The notes under the pieces are model-generated. The model worked only from the letters and a program-made list of their open reading frames with translations, did no database searches and was not told the origin of the DNA. The position numbers were made by a program, and so were the translations under genes. DNA of 64,000 nucleotides from a virus. Below are positions 9,087 to 16,380 of this stretch, in pieces (position 1 is the first letter of the stretch; each line of letters starts with the position of its first letter). The stretch covers positions 1 through 64,000 of IMG/VR virus record IMGVR_UViG_3300042543_000303. One strand, given 5' to 3'.

Positions 9087-9578
9087 ATACGCTCCTGTCA
9101 CCGCGTAGGTCTCATACTCGGTGATCCCCGGGAACGTGTCCATGACGCGCTCATGCGACCAGTCTTCAACGACATGAACCTCGTACGGGTTTCCGTGCTC
9201 GGCGCACTGTGGATAGTGAATGATCGGAATCGACATTAGCACTTTGCCGCTGGCTGATGCCGCCTTAGCCCACAACAGTCGAGCGTCTTCCTCGCTCATG
9301 TGCTCAAGAACGTCGCCAAAGATAACTAGGTCGCTTGACCAGTCGTTGAGCTCTCTCGCGTCCATGACAAGAACGTCATCGTAGATCGCGCGCAGACCAA
9401 ACTCGTCAATATACGGTTCCCAGGCTTCTACGCCGATCAGGTTAGCGTCTGCCGCGACGTCACGAACAATGCGGCCATAGGCGCCAGACCCTGGCCCGAT
9501 ATCGAGAACTGTTTGCGGCGCGATTTGTTCGATCGCTCTTGACATCCACGCCTTATTTGCAAAGTCCGAATGCGGCAC
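9048..9578 (-). CDS. Class I SAM-dependent methyltransferase
   Basis: 176 aa, GTG start that overlaps the stop of the WhiB gene (TAGTG). The SAM-binding glycine loop is LDIGPGSGAYGR (about residues 25-36), followed by an acidic strand end (GVEAWE), and FGDVLEHM near residue 90 is the usual post-II/IV signature of small-molecule type methyltransferases. No DNA-methylase NPPY/DPPY motif is visible, so a sugar or small-molecule substrate is more likely than a base. It faces a glycosyltransferase tail to tail, with the last 39 bases of each gene shared, which suggests a joint role in glycan decoration. Substrate unknown. Confidence 0.8.
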   Translation of the reverse strand: MPHSDFANKAWMSRAIEQIAPQTVLDIGPGSGAYGRIVRDVAADANLIGVEAWEPYIDEFGLRAIYDDVLVMDARELNDWSSDLVIFGDVLEHMSEEDARLLWAKAASASGKVLMSIPIIHYPQCAEHGNPYEVHVVEDWSHERVMDTFPGITEYETYAVTGAYLADFTAGLSVER

Positions 9579-10105
9579 TACTTAGATCCCTTTCGCGCGC
9601 GGGTAGTCTTGAGCGCTTTCTTTTCAGCGGCGCGACGCGTCTTTTCTTCTTTTTCACTTCTCTTTGCGTGGTACGCCTCGACCGCGTTCGCGCTGGTCCG
9701 ACTGCGCCATTTGAACTTGCATGACGAGCACTCGACCCAGCGAAGTGACGTCCAGCGCCCTCCGCCCAAAGACGAGCCTACGACTACGAAGAGCTTTCCT
9801 GGCCGCGCGCTGCAAAAAGGACACTGCGGAAACCTCTGCCTCCGTGATTCCTGCCCAACGTATGAAACAGAAAGAGCGCGACGGATTTCTCCTTCGTCGC
9901 GCCCGCCCCAAATGCCCCAGATTTGCCGATGTTCAAGAGCCCACTTTAAGCACTGCTCTCGAACCGGGCATTCGAAACAAATATTTTTAGCCTGGTACTT
10001 CTCGTCAGGGTTCTTTGAGAAAAACCAGTCTCTCGTGTGAGAGTACTCTGTTCGAGCGCAGATGGCATCCTTCTGCCACGCAAGCTCGTCAGCTGCTCCA
10101 CTCAT
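9578..10105 (-). CDS. whiB: WhiB-family regulator fused to a C-terminal zinc ribbon
   Basis: 175 aa. WhiB hallmarks are complete: Cys16, then Cys43-x-x-Cys46-x5-Cys52 to hold a [4Fe-4S] cluster, and GIWGG at 64-68. These proteins are restricted to Actinomycetota and their phages and act with the host sigma factor on transcription. Unusually, the WhiB domain is followed by a second metal-site candidate, C95-x-x-C98 and C126-x-x-C129 with aromatic residues around it, i.e. a zinc ribbon, and then a basic Lys/Arg/Ala tail (150-175). The start ATG lies behind an AT-rich 66-base gap with a direct repeat that may be its promoter region. Phage WhiB proteins are known to inhibit host WhiB2 or to redirect transcription; the role of the ribbon is unknown. 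Confidence 0.9.
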   Translation of the reverse strand: MSGAADELAWQKDAICARTEYSHTRDWFFSKNPDEKYQAKNICFECPVREQCLKWALEHRQIWGIWGGRDEGEIRRALSVSYVGQESRRQRFPQCPFCSARPGKLFVVVGSSLGGGRWTSLRWVECSSCKFKWRSRTSANAVEAYHAKRSEKEEKTRRAAEKKALKTTRARKGSK

Positions 10106-10171
10106 ACGCCCTATTGAAACTTATTAAGCGCGAATTGTAAATACCGTACAAACCGTACGTTTAGTTGTATC
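10106..10171 (-). promoter_or_regulatory. Promoter region of the whiB gene with a direct repeat
   Basis: AT-rich gap in front of whiB. The heptamer ACCGTAC occurs twice on the plus strand (10143-10149 and 10152-10158, two bases apart), a possible operator. On the minus strand TTGTAC (10151-10146) is followed after 17 bases by CTTAAT, a weak -35/-10 pair. No experimental support; the gap contains no gene. Confidence 0.4.
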
Positions 10172-10504
10172 TTAGATTTCTACCCAGGTAACGACGCAAA
10201 TCTCGTCAACTACATCGCCTTCGCGTGTCTCTCCAGCTACATCGCACACGGCAAAGTCGATGGCGCCATCTACCATTCCGGCGTACCCGTGAGTGACGAT
10301 CGCGGTGTCAAGACTTCTAAAGCCGTCGCCTAATGATACGGCGGATCCGTCGCGCTGAAGCGCGGACGCTAGCGCTCGACGAACTACTTCGTGTTCAATG
10401 TCGACGTGTCCAATGGTGAAGAACACCGTTCCGTCATTCTCCGTCTCAAGATCTTCACCGGTCCACTCGTACCAAAGCGTCTCTCCAGTCCTTGAGTCTT
10501 TCAT
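10172..10504 (-). CDS. Hypothetical protein, 110 aa
   Basis: Start placed at ATG 10504, which overlaps the upstream TGA (ATGA), the usual coupling in this genome; a longer upstream frame runs antisense-free into the neighbour and is unlikely. The protein is acidic, with a beta-rich pattern and a conserved-looking DTAIVTHGYAG stretch. No family is recognised. Its neighbours are small proteins between whiB and a DUF4406 gene. Confidence 0.6.
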   Translation of the reverse strand: MKDSRTGETLWYEWTGEDLETENDGTVFFTIGHVDIEHEVVRRALASALQRDGSAVSLGDGFRSLDTAIVTHGYAGMVDGAIDFAVCDVAGETREGDVVDEICVVTWVEI

Positions 10505-10755
10505 GACAAGTGCTCGAGCCAGATCTTGCGTACGTTGCTCGCAGGAGTGACAACAGTCTCGAAAGGAACGTATGTGTCTTCGCCGGTCTTGCGGCAGGAG
10601 CACGACACGGCGATGCCCATGCCGCACGCGTCAGCTTCAATTGCGCGTACGATGCGGATTTGATGAGGCAAAGAGTCGTCCATGATCATCCAGGAATCAT
10701 CGTCTACTGGGACGCTGTGAACCAGCCTAAGATGCCCTCTAGTTTTCACACTCAT
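10501..10755 (-). CDS. Hypothetical protein with paired cysteines, 84 aa
   Basis: ATG at 10755 overlaps the stop of the DUF4406 gene (ATGA). It contains a C-S-C motif (VSCSCRK) in the middle and an upstream Cys in EADACGMG. The Cys spacing alone is too little to claim a metal site. Function unknown; it is part of a run of translationally coupled small genes. Confidence 0.6.
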   Translation of the reverse strand: MSVKTRGHLRLVHSVPVDDDSWMIMDDSLPHQIRIVRAIEADACGMGIAVSCSCRKTGEDTYVPFETVVTPASNVRKIWLEHLS

Positions 10756-11123
10756 ATTTTATTCACCGCTAGCCCGACTAGTTCTCCGACAGCGTCTCGA
10801 CTAGAAGGAATTTTGTACCAGTCACCAAGCCCGTGATCATACTCGTACACCGGTATAGCCGCGCTCATAGCCGCGGCTACTTCTACGCGCGCGCCGACAG
10901 ATTTCTTCCAGCCGTCAAGAACAAACACTCGCTGGCAACTAAAAATTCCAGATAGACACGACTTCATATAGTGCTCCCACGGTAGATCTGTTCTTCCCCC
11001 AAAGAGCTCAGTAGGATCAAAGACTTCATAGCCCGCTTCGCGCAGCTTTCGGCATAGAGCCGCAAATGCGCCGTAGTTGTGCCCATCTATGCCTGTCATA
11101 GGGCCGCTGATGTACGCCCGCAT
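10752..11123 (-). CDS. DUF4406 protein, nucleoside 2-deoxyribosyltransferase-like
   Basis: 123 aa. It begins with AYISGPMTG, followed by NYGAFAALCRKLREAGYEVF, and has the later block VFVLDGWKKSVGARVEV AAA in the same order as DUF4406 proteins (the space here is only typographic). DUF4406 belongs to the nucleoside 2-deoxyribosyltransferase fold; the conserved GA-R-x-E Glu near residue 81 would be the nucleophile position. Phage members are widespread and not biochemically defined. A role in nucleotide salvage or modified nucleotide handling would fit the metabolic genes further along, but this is inference. Confidence 0.75.
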   Translation of the reverse strand: MRAYISGPMTGIDGHNYGAFAALCRKLREAGYEVFDPTELFGGRTDLPWEHYMKSCLSGIFSCQRVFVLDGWKKSVGARVEVAAAMSAAIPVYEYDHGLGDWYKIPSSRDAVGELVGLAVNKI

Positions 11124-11144
11124 GGGTTACTTACCCTTTCGTGC

Positions 11145-11165
11145 GTCTTAGAGCAAATCTAAGAC
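11145..11165. promoter_or_regulatory. Small perfect hairpin upstream of the DUF4406 gene
   Basis: GTCTTAGA and TCTAAGAC pair perfectly over 8 bp around a 5-base loop. The gap 11124-11245 has no convincing gene. On the minus strand the hairpin sits 22 bases before the DUF4406 start and has no U-tract, so an operator or 5' leader hairpin is more likely than a terminator. Confidence 0.4.
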
Positions 11166-11245
11166 AATTTAATAGAGACGTGGTAAACGATATGGAATAG
11201 CCTATGTTTGTCCGCTAGAGTCGCCGAGAGAGCCTTATTTTTCAC

Positions 11246-11755
11246 CTAAGCTGCCATGAAACCGTCTTGATGCGGCCACAGGTACTCGTATGAGCCCGGG
11301 GACGACCCTGGATCCTCCAGATAGTCAAACTGCGAGTACCACTCATAGTTCTTAACCAGCAGCGCGCGCCGATGCGTTGAGACAAGACGCGAGAAGTAGT
11401 CGCCGTCTTGCATCCACGACGGCAAGGTTAGCTCGGAACTGACTCGGCCGAGCTCAAGCGCGCGATCGAAGGTCGCAAACGTCTTGGGCAGAAGAGTAGA
11501 CTTGTAGCCTCGGGAACGCCACTCAAAATAGGTAGCTGAAATGTACGAGACAAGCAGCGCCTCGGAGCCGCGCCACATGCGCGTCACCGGGTGATTGACC
11601 CAGCCTTTCTGCTGACGGTCGTTGCCCTCAGGGTCAAGACAAGTAAGAGTAAGAAGTGTCTGCCATGCCTCAAGTGTCTGCTTGTGAAGTCTTTTATTGT
11701 CAAGCTGGCGAGCGGTAACTTCAAAGCTGCCAGTATCTACAAGAAATGTCTGCAT
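11246..11755 (-). CDS. MQTF-type phage protein (MSMEG_6728-like; often labelled pyrimidine-dimer glycosylase)
   Basis: 169 aa. The order MQTFLV, then A-x-x-L-D-N-K-R-L-x-K-Q, then GWVNHPVTRMWRG and EWRSRGY matches a small family found in actinobacteria, plasmids and phages, which databases label either as MSMEG_6728 family or as pyrimidine dimer DNA glycosylase. The strictly kept NHP-x-x-x-M-W-x-G block could be an active or binding site. I cannot confirm the repair function from sequence. A good sigma70-like promoter lies directly upstream, so it can be transcribed separately from the terminase gene. Confidence 0.7.
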   Translation of the reverse strand: MQTFLVDTGSFEVTARQLDNKRLHKQTLEAWQTLLTLTCLDPEGNDRQQKGWVNHPVTRMWRGSEALLVSYISATYFEWRSRGYKSTLLPKTFATFDRALELGRVSSELTLPSWMQDGDYFSRLVSTHRRALLVKNYEWYSQFDYLEDPGSSPGSYEYLWPHQDGFMAA

Positions 11756-11784
11756 ACACGTCCTAATGTCGTTATGGTAGAGCT

Positions 11785-11812
11785 ATTATATCGTGCACTA
11801 TCGCACTGTAAA
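11785..11812 (-). promoter_or_regulatory. Sigma70-like promoter for the MQTF-type gene
   Basis: On the minus strand TTTACA (11812-11807) and a perfect TATAAT (11790-11785) are 16 bases apart. The -10 box lies in the 42-base gap between the large terminase stop and the next start; the -35 lies inside the end of the terminase gene. Confidence 0.6.
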
Positions 11813-13207
11813 CACCTTGCCGCCGCCGGACCCCGGCTTCGCCTGCGGCAGTCTACGACTTGCAAATGATTTGGCAGTTAGCCGACCGCCAACAAATCCA
11901 GGCGGAGGCTTGATCAGAAGCGCAGTCATAGCATGAACTAGTGCGTCGATACGGTCAGGCGACTTACCCTCGCCGGGAATCCATGCGCACATCTGAGACT
12001 CTAGATCTGCAAGAATCCCGACATGGTGAACACGGGTCTGCTCATACGCAAGTACGACTGGCTCAGCGCGAAGCGCCTTGCCGTGCTTGCTGTGTACCTC
12101 GAGAACTTTAATACTCGGGTCGATAGCCTGAATTGCATTGCGCACAAGCGCGCCGCCCTGATTGACTTCGGCAACAACCGGCGCCTGCCACTTACGCGCC
12201 ATCGTGGCAACCGCGCTCGCCCAGACTTCAGGCGAGCCGTGCACCGTGGCATCTTCAACTACCCAGGCATGACGCTTATACAGATCGCGATCAGCCATTG
12301 CGGTGCATACCACGATGCCGCACTCATCGCGCGGGTTCTCAGCGACAGACGGGTCGACGCCGACAACGCGCAACGGCGCGTTCATCGGCAATGCCATTTG
12401 GCGCCCAGCCTCGATCATCTCCAACGTCCAGAGCGCGCCTTCAACGTCGTCGAGCATCTCGCCGTACAGCTCTTGCTGCGCCAGGCGGGTGCCTGCGTAC
12501 ACTCCGGTGATCGTGTCCAAGTACGCGCCAGATAGGTTACCCGCGTTGTCGAGCGTCGAGCCGCGAGAGATGTACACCTTGCCTGTGCGCTCGGCTTCGG
12601 AAATCAAACCATAGAGAACCGGCACGCGCTTTGGCGTAGTTGTCGCGATGATCTGCGGGTTAGAGCCAAGACGACAGGCGACGCGAAGGTTGTCCCACGA
12701 GGTCATACCAGCCGCGTCAGGCGTTTGCCGCCAGGCGGCAAGCTCGTCAGCCCAGGCGTAGTGTGCCTGGATACCGCGGAGGCCGTCAGGTTCATCGGCA
12801 GTGAACAGCGTCGCAGTGTTCCCGTTCGCCCAAGTAAGGCGTCGCTTGGATGGCTCGTAGTGCGGGCGCTCGCTTGGCGGACTGACATTGATGATACCGG
12901 ATTCGCCTTCAACAATGACGTCGCGAACGTCCGCCGCAGTACGGGCAACTAGCGCAAAGCGCAGTTGACCCTTGTTTGTGTACTTAGCCTTCTCACGTAC
13001 CCACTCCGCAGCGGAGCGAGTCTTACCTGCGCCTCGGCCGGCAAGGTACAGCCAGATTGCCCACGACTCGTCCTGCGGCGGTCTTTGCTCTGGTCGAGCC
13101 CACATCGACCAGTCCCAGACGAGCGCGTCCATGTCAAGACCTTCAAGCGCCGCTGCCTGCTCCTCCGGCGGCAACGTCGCAACGATCTCCATAAGGCTCT
13201 TGCCCAT
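11798..13207 (-). CDS. terL: Terminase large subunit
   Basis: 469 aa, usual length for the family. ATPase half: Walker A in LAGRGAGKTRSA (residues about 55-66, Lys62), Walker B with its catalytic Glu in YAWADELA, and the coupling motif ATTTPK. Nuclease half: RNase H-like acidic residues in GVDPSVAE, VVAEVN and SPDRIDALVHA. It packages genomic DNA into the prohead and cuts it. It is preceded by a 124-base gap with a striking inverted repeat and by an HTH protein that could be the small subunit. The portal gene is not next to it, so packaging and capsid genes are split in this genome. Confidence 0.93.
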   Translation of the reverse strand: MGKSLMEIVATLPPEEQAAALEGLDMDALVWDWSMWARPEQRPPQDESWAIWLYLAGRGAGKTRSAAEWVREKAKYTNKGQLRFALVARTAADVRDVIVEGESGIINVSPPSERPHYEPSKRRLTWANGNTATLFTADEPDGLRGIQAHYAWADELAAWRQTPDAAGMTSWDNLRVACRLGSNPQIIATTTPKRVPVLYGLISEAERTGKVYISRGSTLDNAGNLSGAYLDTITGVYAGTRLAQQELYGEMLDDVEGALWTLEMIEAGRQMALPMNAPLRVVGVDPSVAENPRDECGIVVCTAMADRDLYKRHAWVVEDATVHGSPEVWASAVATMARKWQAPVVAEVNQGGALVRNAIQAIDPSIKVLEVHSKHGKALRAEPVVLAYEQTRVHHVGILADLESQMCAWIPGEGKSPDRIDALVHAMTALLIKPPPGFVGGRLTAKSFASRRLPQAKPGSGGGKVFTVR

Positions 13208-13243
13208 GCGTTAGATCATACCCTAAGATCTGCCAAATGGTGA

Positions 13244-13295
13244 CTGCCCCGCGGGCGAAGTGACAGGGGCTATCACCTCAAGCGCCGCGGGGCAG
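13244..13295. repeat. Two-tier inverted repeat in front of the large terminase gene
   Basis: CTGCCCCGCGG (13244-13254) and CCGCGGGGCAG (13285-13295) pair perfectly over 11 bp. Inside, on the minus strand, AGGTGA and TCACTT can form a second stem with one wobble pair. AGATCT occurs on both sides (13226-13231 and 13299-13304) and can extend the pairing. There is no U-tract. It lies in the gap between the HTH gene and terL, so it may be a leader RNA structure or a DNA packaging site. Confidence 0.7.
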
Positions 13296-13331
13296 CCAGA
13301 GATCTAATGTAACCTAGAGAGAATAAAGCTA

Positions 13332-13799
13332 CTACGCGCTTTCTCGAAGTGCCGCGCGCTGAACCCCGTAGTACAGAGGGGCGGCCGAACTAAGCCCGAG
13401 CTCCTCCGCCAGAGCGGCAAGAGACACGCCCTTCGAGTACTCGGCAGCAAGCGCGGAATGATACGCCTCGGCGCCACCGCTGTCTCGGGCCTTTGTCACT
13501 CTCTTAGCCGCGGCGGAGATCTCGGCCTCCGAGTACTTAACTCGGCCCTTCTTCATGGTCGAAGGAGGCAGCTTTGCGGTGAAGACGCGGCGGCGCATTC
13601 CGCTATACGCCACGTCTAGTTTTTCCGACAGCGCGACGAGACTGCCGCCATTCTCGTAGAACTCCGCAAGAAGTCGAGTATACTCCCGGCTTGCCTCGTG
13701 CGCCGGCGTAACCTGCGCGCGGGATCCATAGGCTCTTTTGGCAAGCGGCAATAGCGGCTTGATCTTCTTGGCGTACTGCTCGACGAGAGCGTCGCTCAC
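13332..13799 (-). CDS. Helix-turn-helix protein, candidate small terminase subunit
   Basis: 155 aa with GTG start and AGGGAGAG upstream. Two similar HTH-like units are visible: GGSLVALSEKLDVAYSGMRR near residue 50 and GVSLAALAEELGLSS near residue 123, each preceded by a helix with an A-x-E-Y/F pattern. Two HTH units and a basic middle suit a DNA-binding protein. Its place directly upstream of terL suggests the small terminase subunit, but typical small subunits also have an oligomerisation domain which I do not recognise; a transcription regulator is the alternative. Confidence 0.6.
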   Translation of the reverse strand: MSDALVEQYAKKIKPLLPLAKRAYGSRAQVTPAHEASREYTRLLAEFYENGGSLVALSEKLDVAYSGMRRRVFTAKLPPSTMKKGRVKYSEAEISAAAKRVTKARDSGGAEAYHSALAAEYSKGVSLAALAEELGLSSAAPLYYGVQRAALRESA

Positions 13800-13847
13800 T
13801 TTGTCTCTCCCTGTTGTTTGTCAGTGCGTTGTCTCGATGATGATTTG

Positions 13848-13876
13848 ATTATATTACATGAGACACGAGAAATAAA
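13848..13876 (-). promoter_or_regulatory. Possible promoter for the HTH-terminase genes
   Basis: A perfect TATAAT (13853-13848 on the minus strand) stands in an AT-rich gap, with TTTATT 17 bases upstream as a weak -35. It is 49 bases before the GTG of the HTH gene. Confidence 0.45.
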
Positions 13877-13886
13877 ATTAAGATTT

Positions 13887-13994
13887 CTAAAGAGGTTCGC
13901 CTTCGCAGCACGACGCCTTAAAACCGCAGTGCGGGCACAGCCAACGAGTGGCTACAGGAGAAAATCTCTCGCCGCAGGAGTCGCACTCAATCAT
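13887..13994 (-). CDS. 35-aa zinc-ribbon microprotein
   Basis: ATG at 13994 overlaps the TGA of the upstream gene (ATGA), and the frame ends with TAG at 13889-13887. The peptide begins MIECDSCGERFSP and continues WLCPHCGFKASCC, so two CxxC knuckles at residues 4-7 and 20-23 are spaced as in rubredoxin-like or zinc-ribbon folds. Size is below common gene-caller limits. Both knuckles and the start coupling make it a convincing gene. It may modulate transcription or bind nucleic acid; partner unknown. Confidence 0.75.
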   Translation of the reverse strand: MIECDSCGERFSPVATRWLCPHCGFKASCCEGEPL

Positions 13995-14239
13995 TCTGCT
14001 TGAACCTCTTGACCATCAGTTTTTACGTCGCCCCAGGCGATAGCACGGGCGAGCACGACTAGTCTCTCTGCCTCGGCATAGAGTTCTTCTGCGGCTACGA
14101 GAAGATCTGCCTTGTCCTCAATGCTTTTCGGCGCGGCTAGATCCGAAACTACAGCATTTGCGGTATACGCGCACGCGGCCATGCGACGAAGCGCGCGTGC
14201 CTGCGCGTCTTCGTACTGCCAACTTCGCTCGAATCCCAT
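13991..14239 (-). CDS. Hypothetical helical protein, 82 aa
   Basis: Almost entirely predicted helix with Ala/Glu heptad-like spacing (LLVAAEELYAEAERLVVLAR). Its TGA overlaps the ATG of the 35-aa zinc ribbon, suggesting that the two are made together. No family is recognised. Confidence 0.6.
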   Translation of the reverse strand: MGFERSWQYEDAQARALRRMAACAYTANAVVSDLAAPKSIEDKADLLVAAEELYAEAERLVVLARAIAWGDVKTDGQEVQAE

Positions 14240-14270
14240 GACAGTAATTGTAGTACTGGCTCACGAAGTC

Positions 14271-14540
14271 TTAGTCTTCCCAGGGGCGAAGTTCAACGAT
14301 CTCACTGAGATATGGAACTGTCTCTGGATCGCGCTCGACGAAAAGTCCAACTATGGTTAAATCAGAACACATGCAGCAAATGTAGACATTTCCTGTTTGC
14401 AAGTTTTCTGGAATGGAGACACCGGACAGCTTTGAGACAATATTTCCGTCCTCGTCCACGCCCTCTGGCTCCCAGACAGTGTTCTCATCTAGCCAGCATC
14501 GTTCGCAGATCGGCAGTGTTTCCAGGTTAATCTCGCTCAT
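14271..14540 (-). CDS. Hypothetical protein with two Cys pairs, 89 aa
   Basis: CERC near residue 12 and CCMC near residue 55 can form one zinc site, flanked by acidic residues. This is the third small cysteine-knuckle protein in this part of the genome. It lies between the helical protein and the cytosine methyltransferase gene; function unknown. Confidence 0.6.
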   Translation of the reverse strand: MSEINLETLPICERCWLDENTVWEPEGVDEDGNIVSKLSGVSIPENLQTGNVYICCMCSDLTIVGLFVERDPETVPYLSEIVELRPWED

Positions 14541-14568
14541 AAAGATATCAAATCACATTTCGACGCGG

Positions 14569-15822
14569 CTATTCTGAGTACCAGCGCTTGCGCACGGCTT
14601 CACGGGAAAAGCCTTTGTCAAGGTTAAGAAGCCACTCACGATCACCAATGAGCTCCCCTTGCGGGCCAGTAGGCGTCCCCTTGATGGCGCCGTTGATAGC
14701 CTCGCCTAGCCACGTGGCGGCTTGCACTGGCACGGCCTTACCCCACACGGCCGGCAGCGCGCTGTACGTGCGAACGGGCTCGATAGCCCAGCCGTCTGGC
14801 AGCCCCTGCATCCGTGCTGCTTCACGATGCGTGATTAGACGCGGCTTTGTTGGGTGTACCACGTGATCAAGCGCTGAGCCGGTAAGAACGTTCGCCCAGT
14901 AGCGATCGCTCCACCGATACGGCGTCGAAAAGCCTAGACGGTAATCCTTTCTTCGAACGCCCTCTTCAAGATTCTTCCATGTCGGCGGGAACTCGCCCAG
15001 GTTATCAACTGCCTTTTTGAGCGCGTCACCTAGACTTTCATTGGCCATCCAGGCGTCGTCTTCGGCAATAGACGTGAAAACTTCCTCGACCCGTTGAGCG
15101 TGGATATTCGTTCGCCCCATGTGCCCGTCAACCTGGCCGGTCTGATTTCTCAGCGAACGCGTCCATTTTGTGTCGTCCCCGACGTATGGCTGCTCTTCCC
15201 ACTGATATGGCATATCGGCAAGGTCACCGATGACTTCCATGATCTTAGGCAACTCAGTGGGGTCGTCGCAGTGCGCACCAAAAGGCAAGCCCTTCTCAAC
15301 CGCTACCCAGAAATAACGCGGCCGGAACGAAAATCCGCCAAGACGCAGATTGTTGTGCTTGACGTGATACAGGTCGTATTCTTTGCCGCTTAGCTGTTCG
15401 AGCATGTCGCGGTATTGGAGCATTACCTCGCGCCCTTGAGTGTACGCCTGCTGCACACACTCAAACGAGACAACTGTCGGCTTCTGCCGCGCGGCGTACT
15501 GCATGAATGCACGCGTATGCACATGCGCCGGTGAATCCGGCCCGCGATATGTTGGCCCGCTAAACGGTGACCACCCTGAGCACGGAGGACACCCGACCAC
15601 AGCGTCCGTGTCGTCAAAATCCGGCCAGTCATCTGGGTCATCAGAGAACCAGGCGTCCCAGTACTCATCATCCGAGTTGAAGTGTTTACGGTTCGCTTCC
15701 GCGACGCGGTTACCAAAATCAAGAGTGCCGACTCGTCCTTGCATCTTCATTCCAGCATTTGCCATGCCAAGGCTCATAAAACCAGCAAGGCCGTTGCAGT
15801 CAACAAACTTCGGGGCACTCAT
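14569..15822 (-). CDS. C5 cytosine DNA methyltransferase
   Basis: 417 aa. The start is set at ATG 15822 because AAGGAG lies six bases upstream; a longer frame would run through that site. Motif I is FVDCNGLAGF (6-15). Motif IV is GCPPCSGWS with the catalytic Cys81. Motif VI is FECV where the canonical form is ENV, so the active-site Glu is kept but Asn is replaced by Cys. Motif VIII is FRPRYFW instead of QxRxR. Motif IX/X are REAARMQGLPD and GKAVP. The order is that of the family. It probably methylates phage DNA at a specific sequence, for restriction evasion. The altered motif VI/VIII and its company of modification-type genes make an unusual substrate (for example hydroxymethylcytosine-containing DNA) worth considering. 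Confidence 0.85.
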   Translation of the reverse strand: MSAPKFVDCNGLAGFMSLGMANAGMKMQGRVGTLDFGNRVAEANRKHFNSDDEYWDAWFSDDPDDWPDFDDTDAVVGCPPCSGWSPFSGPTYRGPDSPAHVHTRAFMQYAARQKPTVVSFECVQQAYTQGREVMLQYRDMLEQLSGKEYDLYHVKHNNLRLGGFSFRPRYFWVAVEKGLPFGAHCDDPTELPKIMEVIGDLADMPYQWEEQPYVGDDTKWTRSLRNQTGQVDGHMGRTNIHAQRVEEVFTSIAEDDAWMANESLGDALKKAVDNLGEFPPTWKNLEEGVRRKDYRLGFSTPYRWSDRYWANVLTGSALDHVVHPTKPRLITHREAARMQGLPDGWAIEPVRTYSALPAVWGKAVPVQAATWLGEAINGAIKGTPTGPQGELIGDREWLLNLDKGFSREAVRKRWYSE

Positions 15823-15853
15823 GTGTCTCCTTCGTCGCGCGGTCGCCCTTACC

Positions 15854-16165
15854 TTACGCTGAGGTTGATCTGTTCTCAGTGATCTGGCCCACCTCATAGC
15901 CGCATCCCGCGTATCCGGCAATGTCGATCCAGGTGTCGGCCTGAAACCCGCCATTGACCAGTCGCGCCATCTTGACAGCGATCATTGCTGCCGCGACGTC
16001 CGATTCGGAGAATGGTCGCCCGAAGAGAACGGTCCAGATCCTAGCAATCCGGTTGAAATTCTCTTCTGGCCCGCCATACTGCTTGTCGCGATTACCGGCA
16101 ATAAGATCTGCCGCGGTACAAAGAGCTTCCTCGCGGGGGGTCTTCTTGCTTTCTTTGCTTGCCAT
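15854..16165 (-). CDS. DUF6378-type phage protein
   Basis: 103 aa. The sequence A-x-x-L-I-x-G-N-R-D-K-Q-Y-G-G-P-E-E-N-F followed by IARIWTVLFG is the signature of the DUF6378 family, common in phages of very different hosts. Helical throughout. The biochemical role is unknown; members often lie among DNA metabolism genes, as here. Confidence 0.75.
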   Translation of the reverse strand: MASKESKKTPREEALCTAADLIAGNRDKQYGGPEENFNRIARIWTVLFGRPFSESDVAAAMIAVKMARLVNGGFQADTWIDIAGYAGCGYEVGQITENRSTSA

Positions 16166-16170
16166 GTCTT

Positions 16171-16380
16171 TTACCTCTTCATTCTTAGATGCACGGTTGC
16201 CTTGTACGCGCCATCGGCACTCATGTCTGAGTAGCTAGGAGTAATGTCGACTTCGATGTCGACCCGATTTTCAATTTCATCGATGCTAATCCCAAGAAAC
16301 TCTGCGACTGCGCGTAACGTCTTACCAGCAATCTCGTCGTACGTATCGCCTTGCACCTCTAGCTGCGCTGAAGCTCTCAT
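16171..16380 (-). CDS. Hypothetical protein, 69 aa
   Basis: The pattern strand-helix-strand-strand (AQLEVQGDTYDEI, long helix, VDIEVDI, YKATVHLRMKR) suggests a small alpha/beta fold of dodecin-like size. ATG overlaps the upstream TAA (TAATG). No function assigned. Confidence 0.55.
   Translation of the reverse strand: MRASAQLEVQGDTYDEIAGKTLRAVAEFLGISIDEIENRVDIEVDITPSYSDMSADGAYKATVHLRMKR

Noticed and set aside
11166-11245. 28-codon GTG frame after the MQTF-type gene
   Set aside because: It starts at GTG just after the stop, has no ribosome binding site and no recognisable motif; too weak to call.
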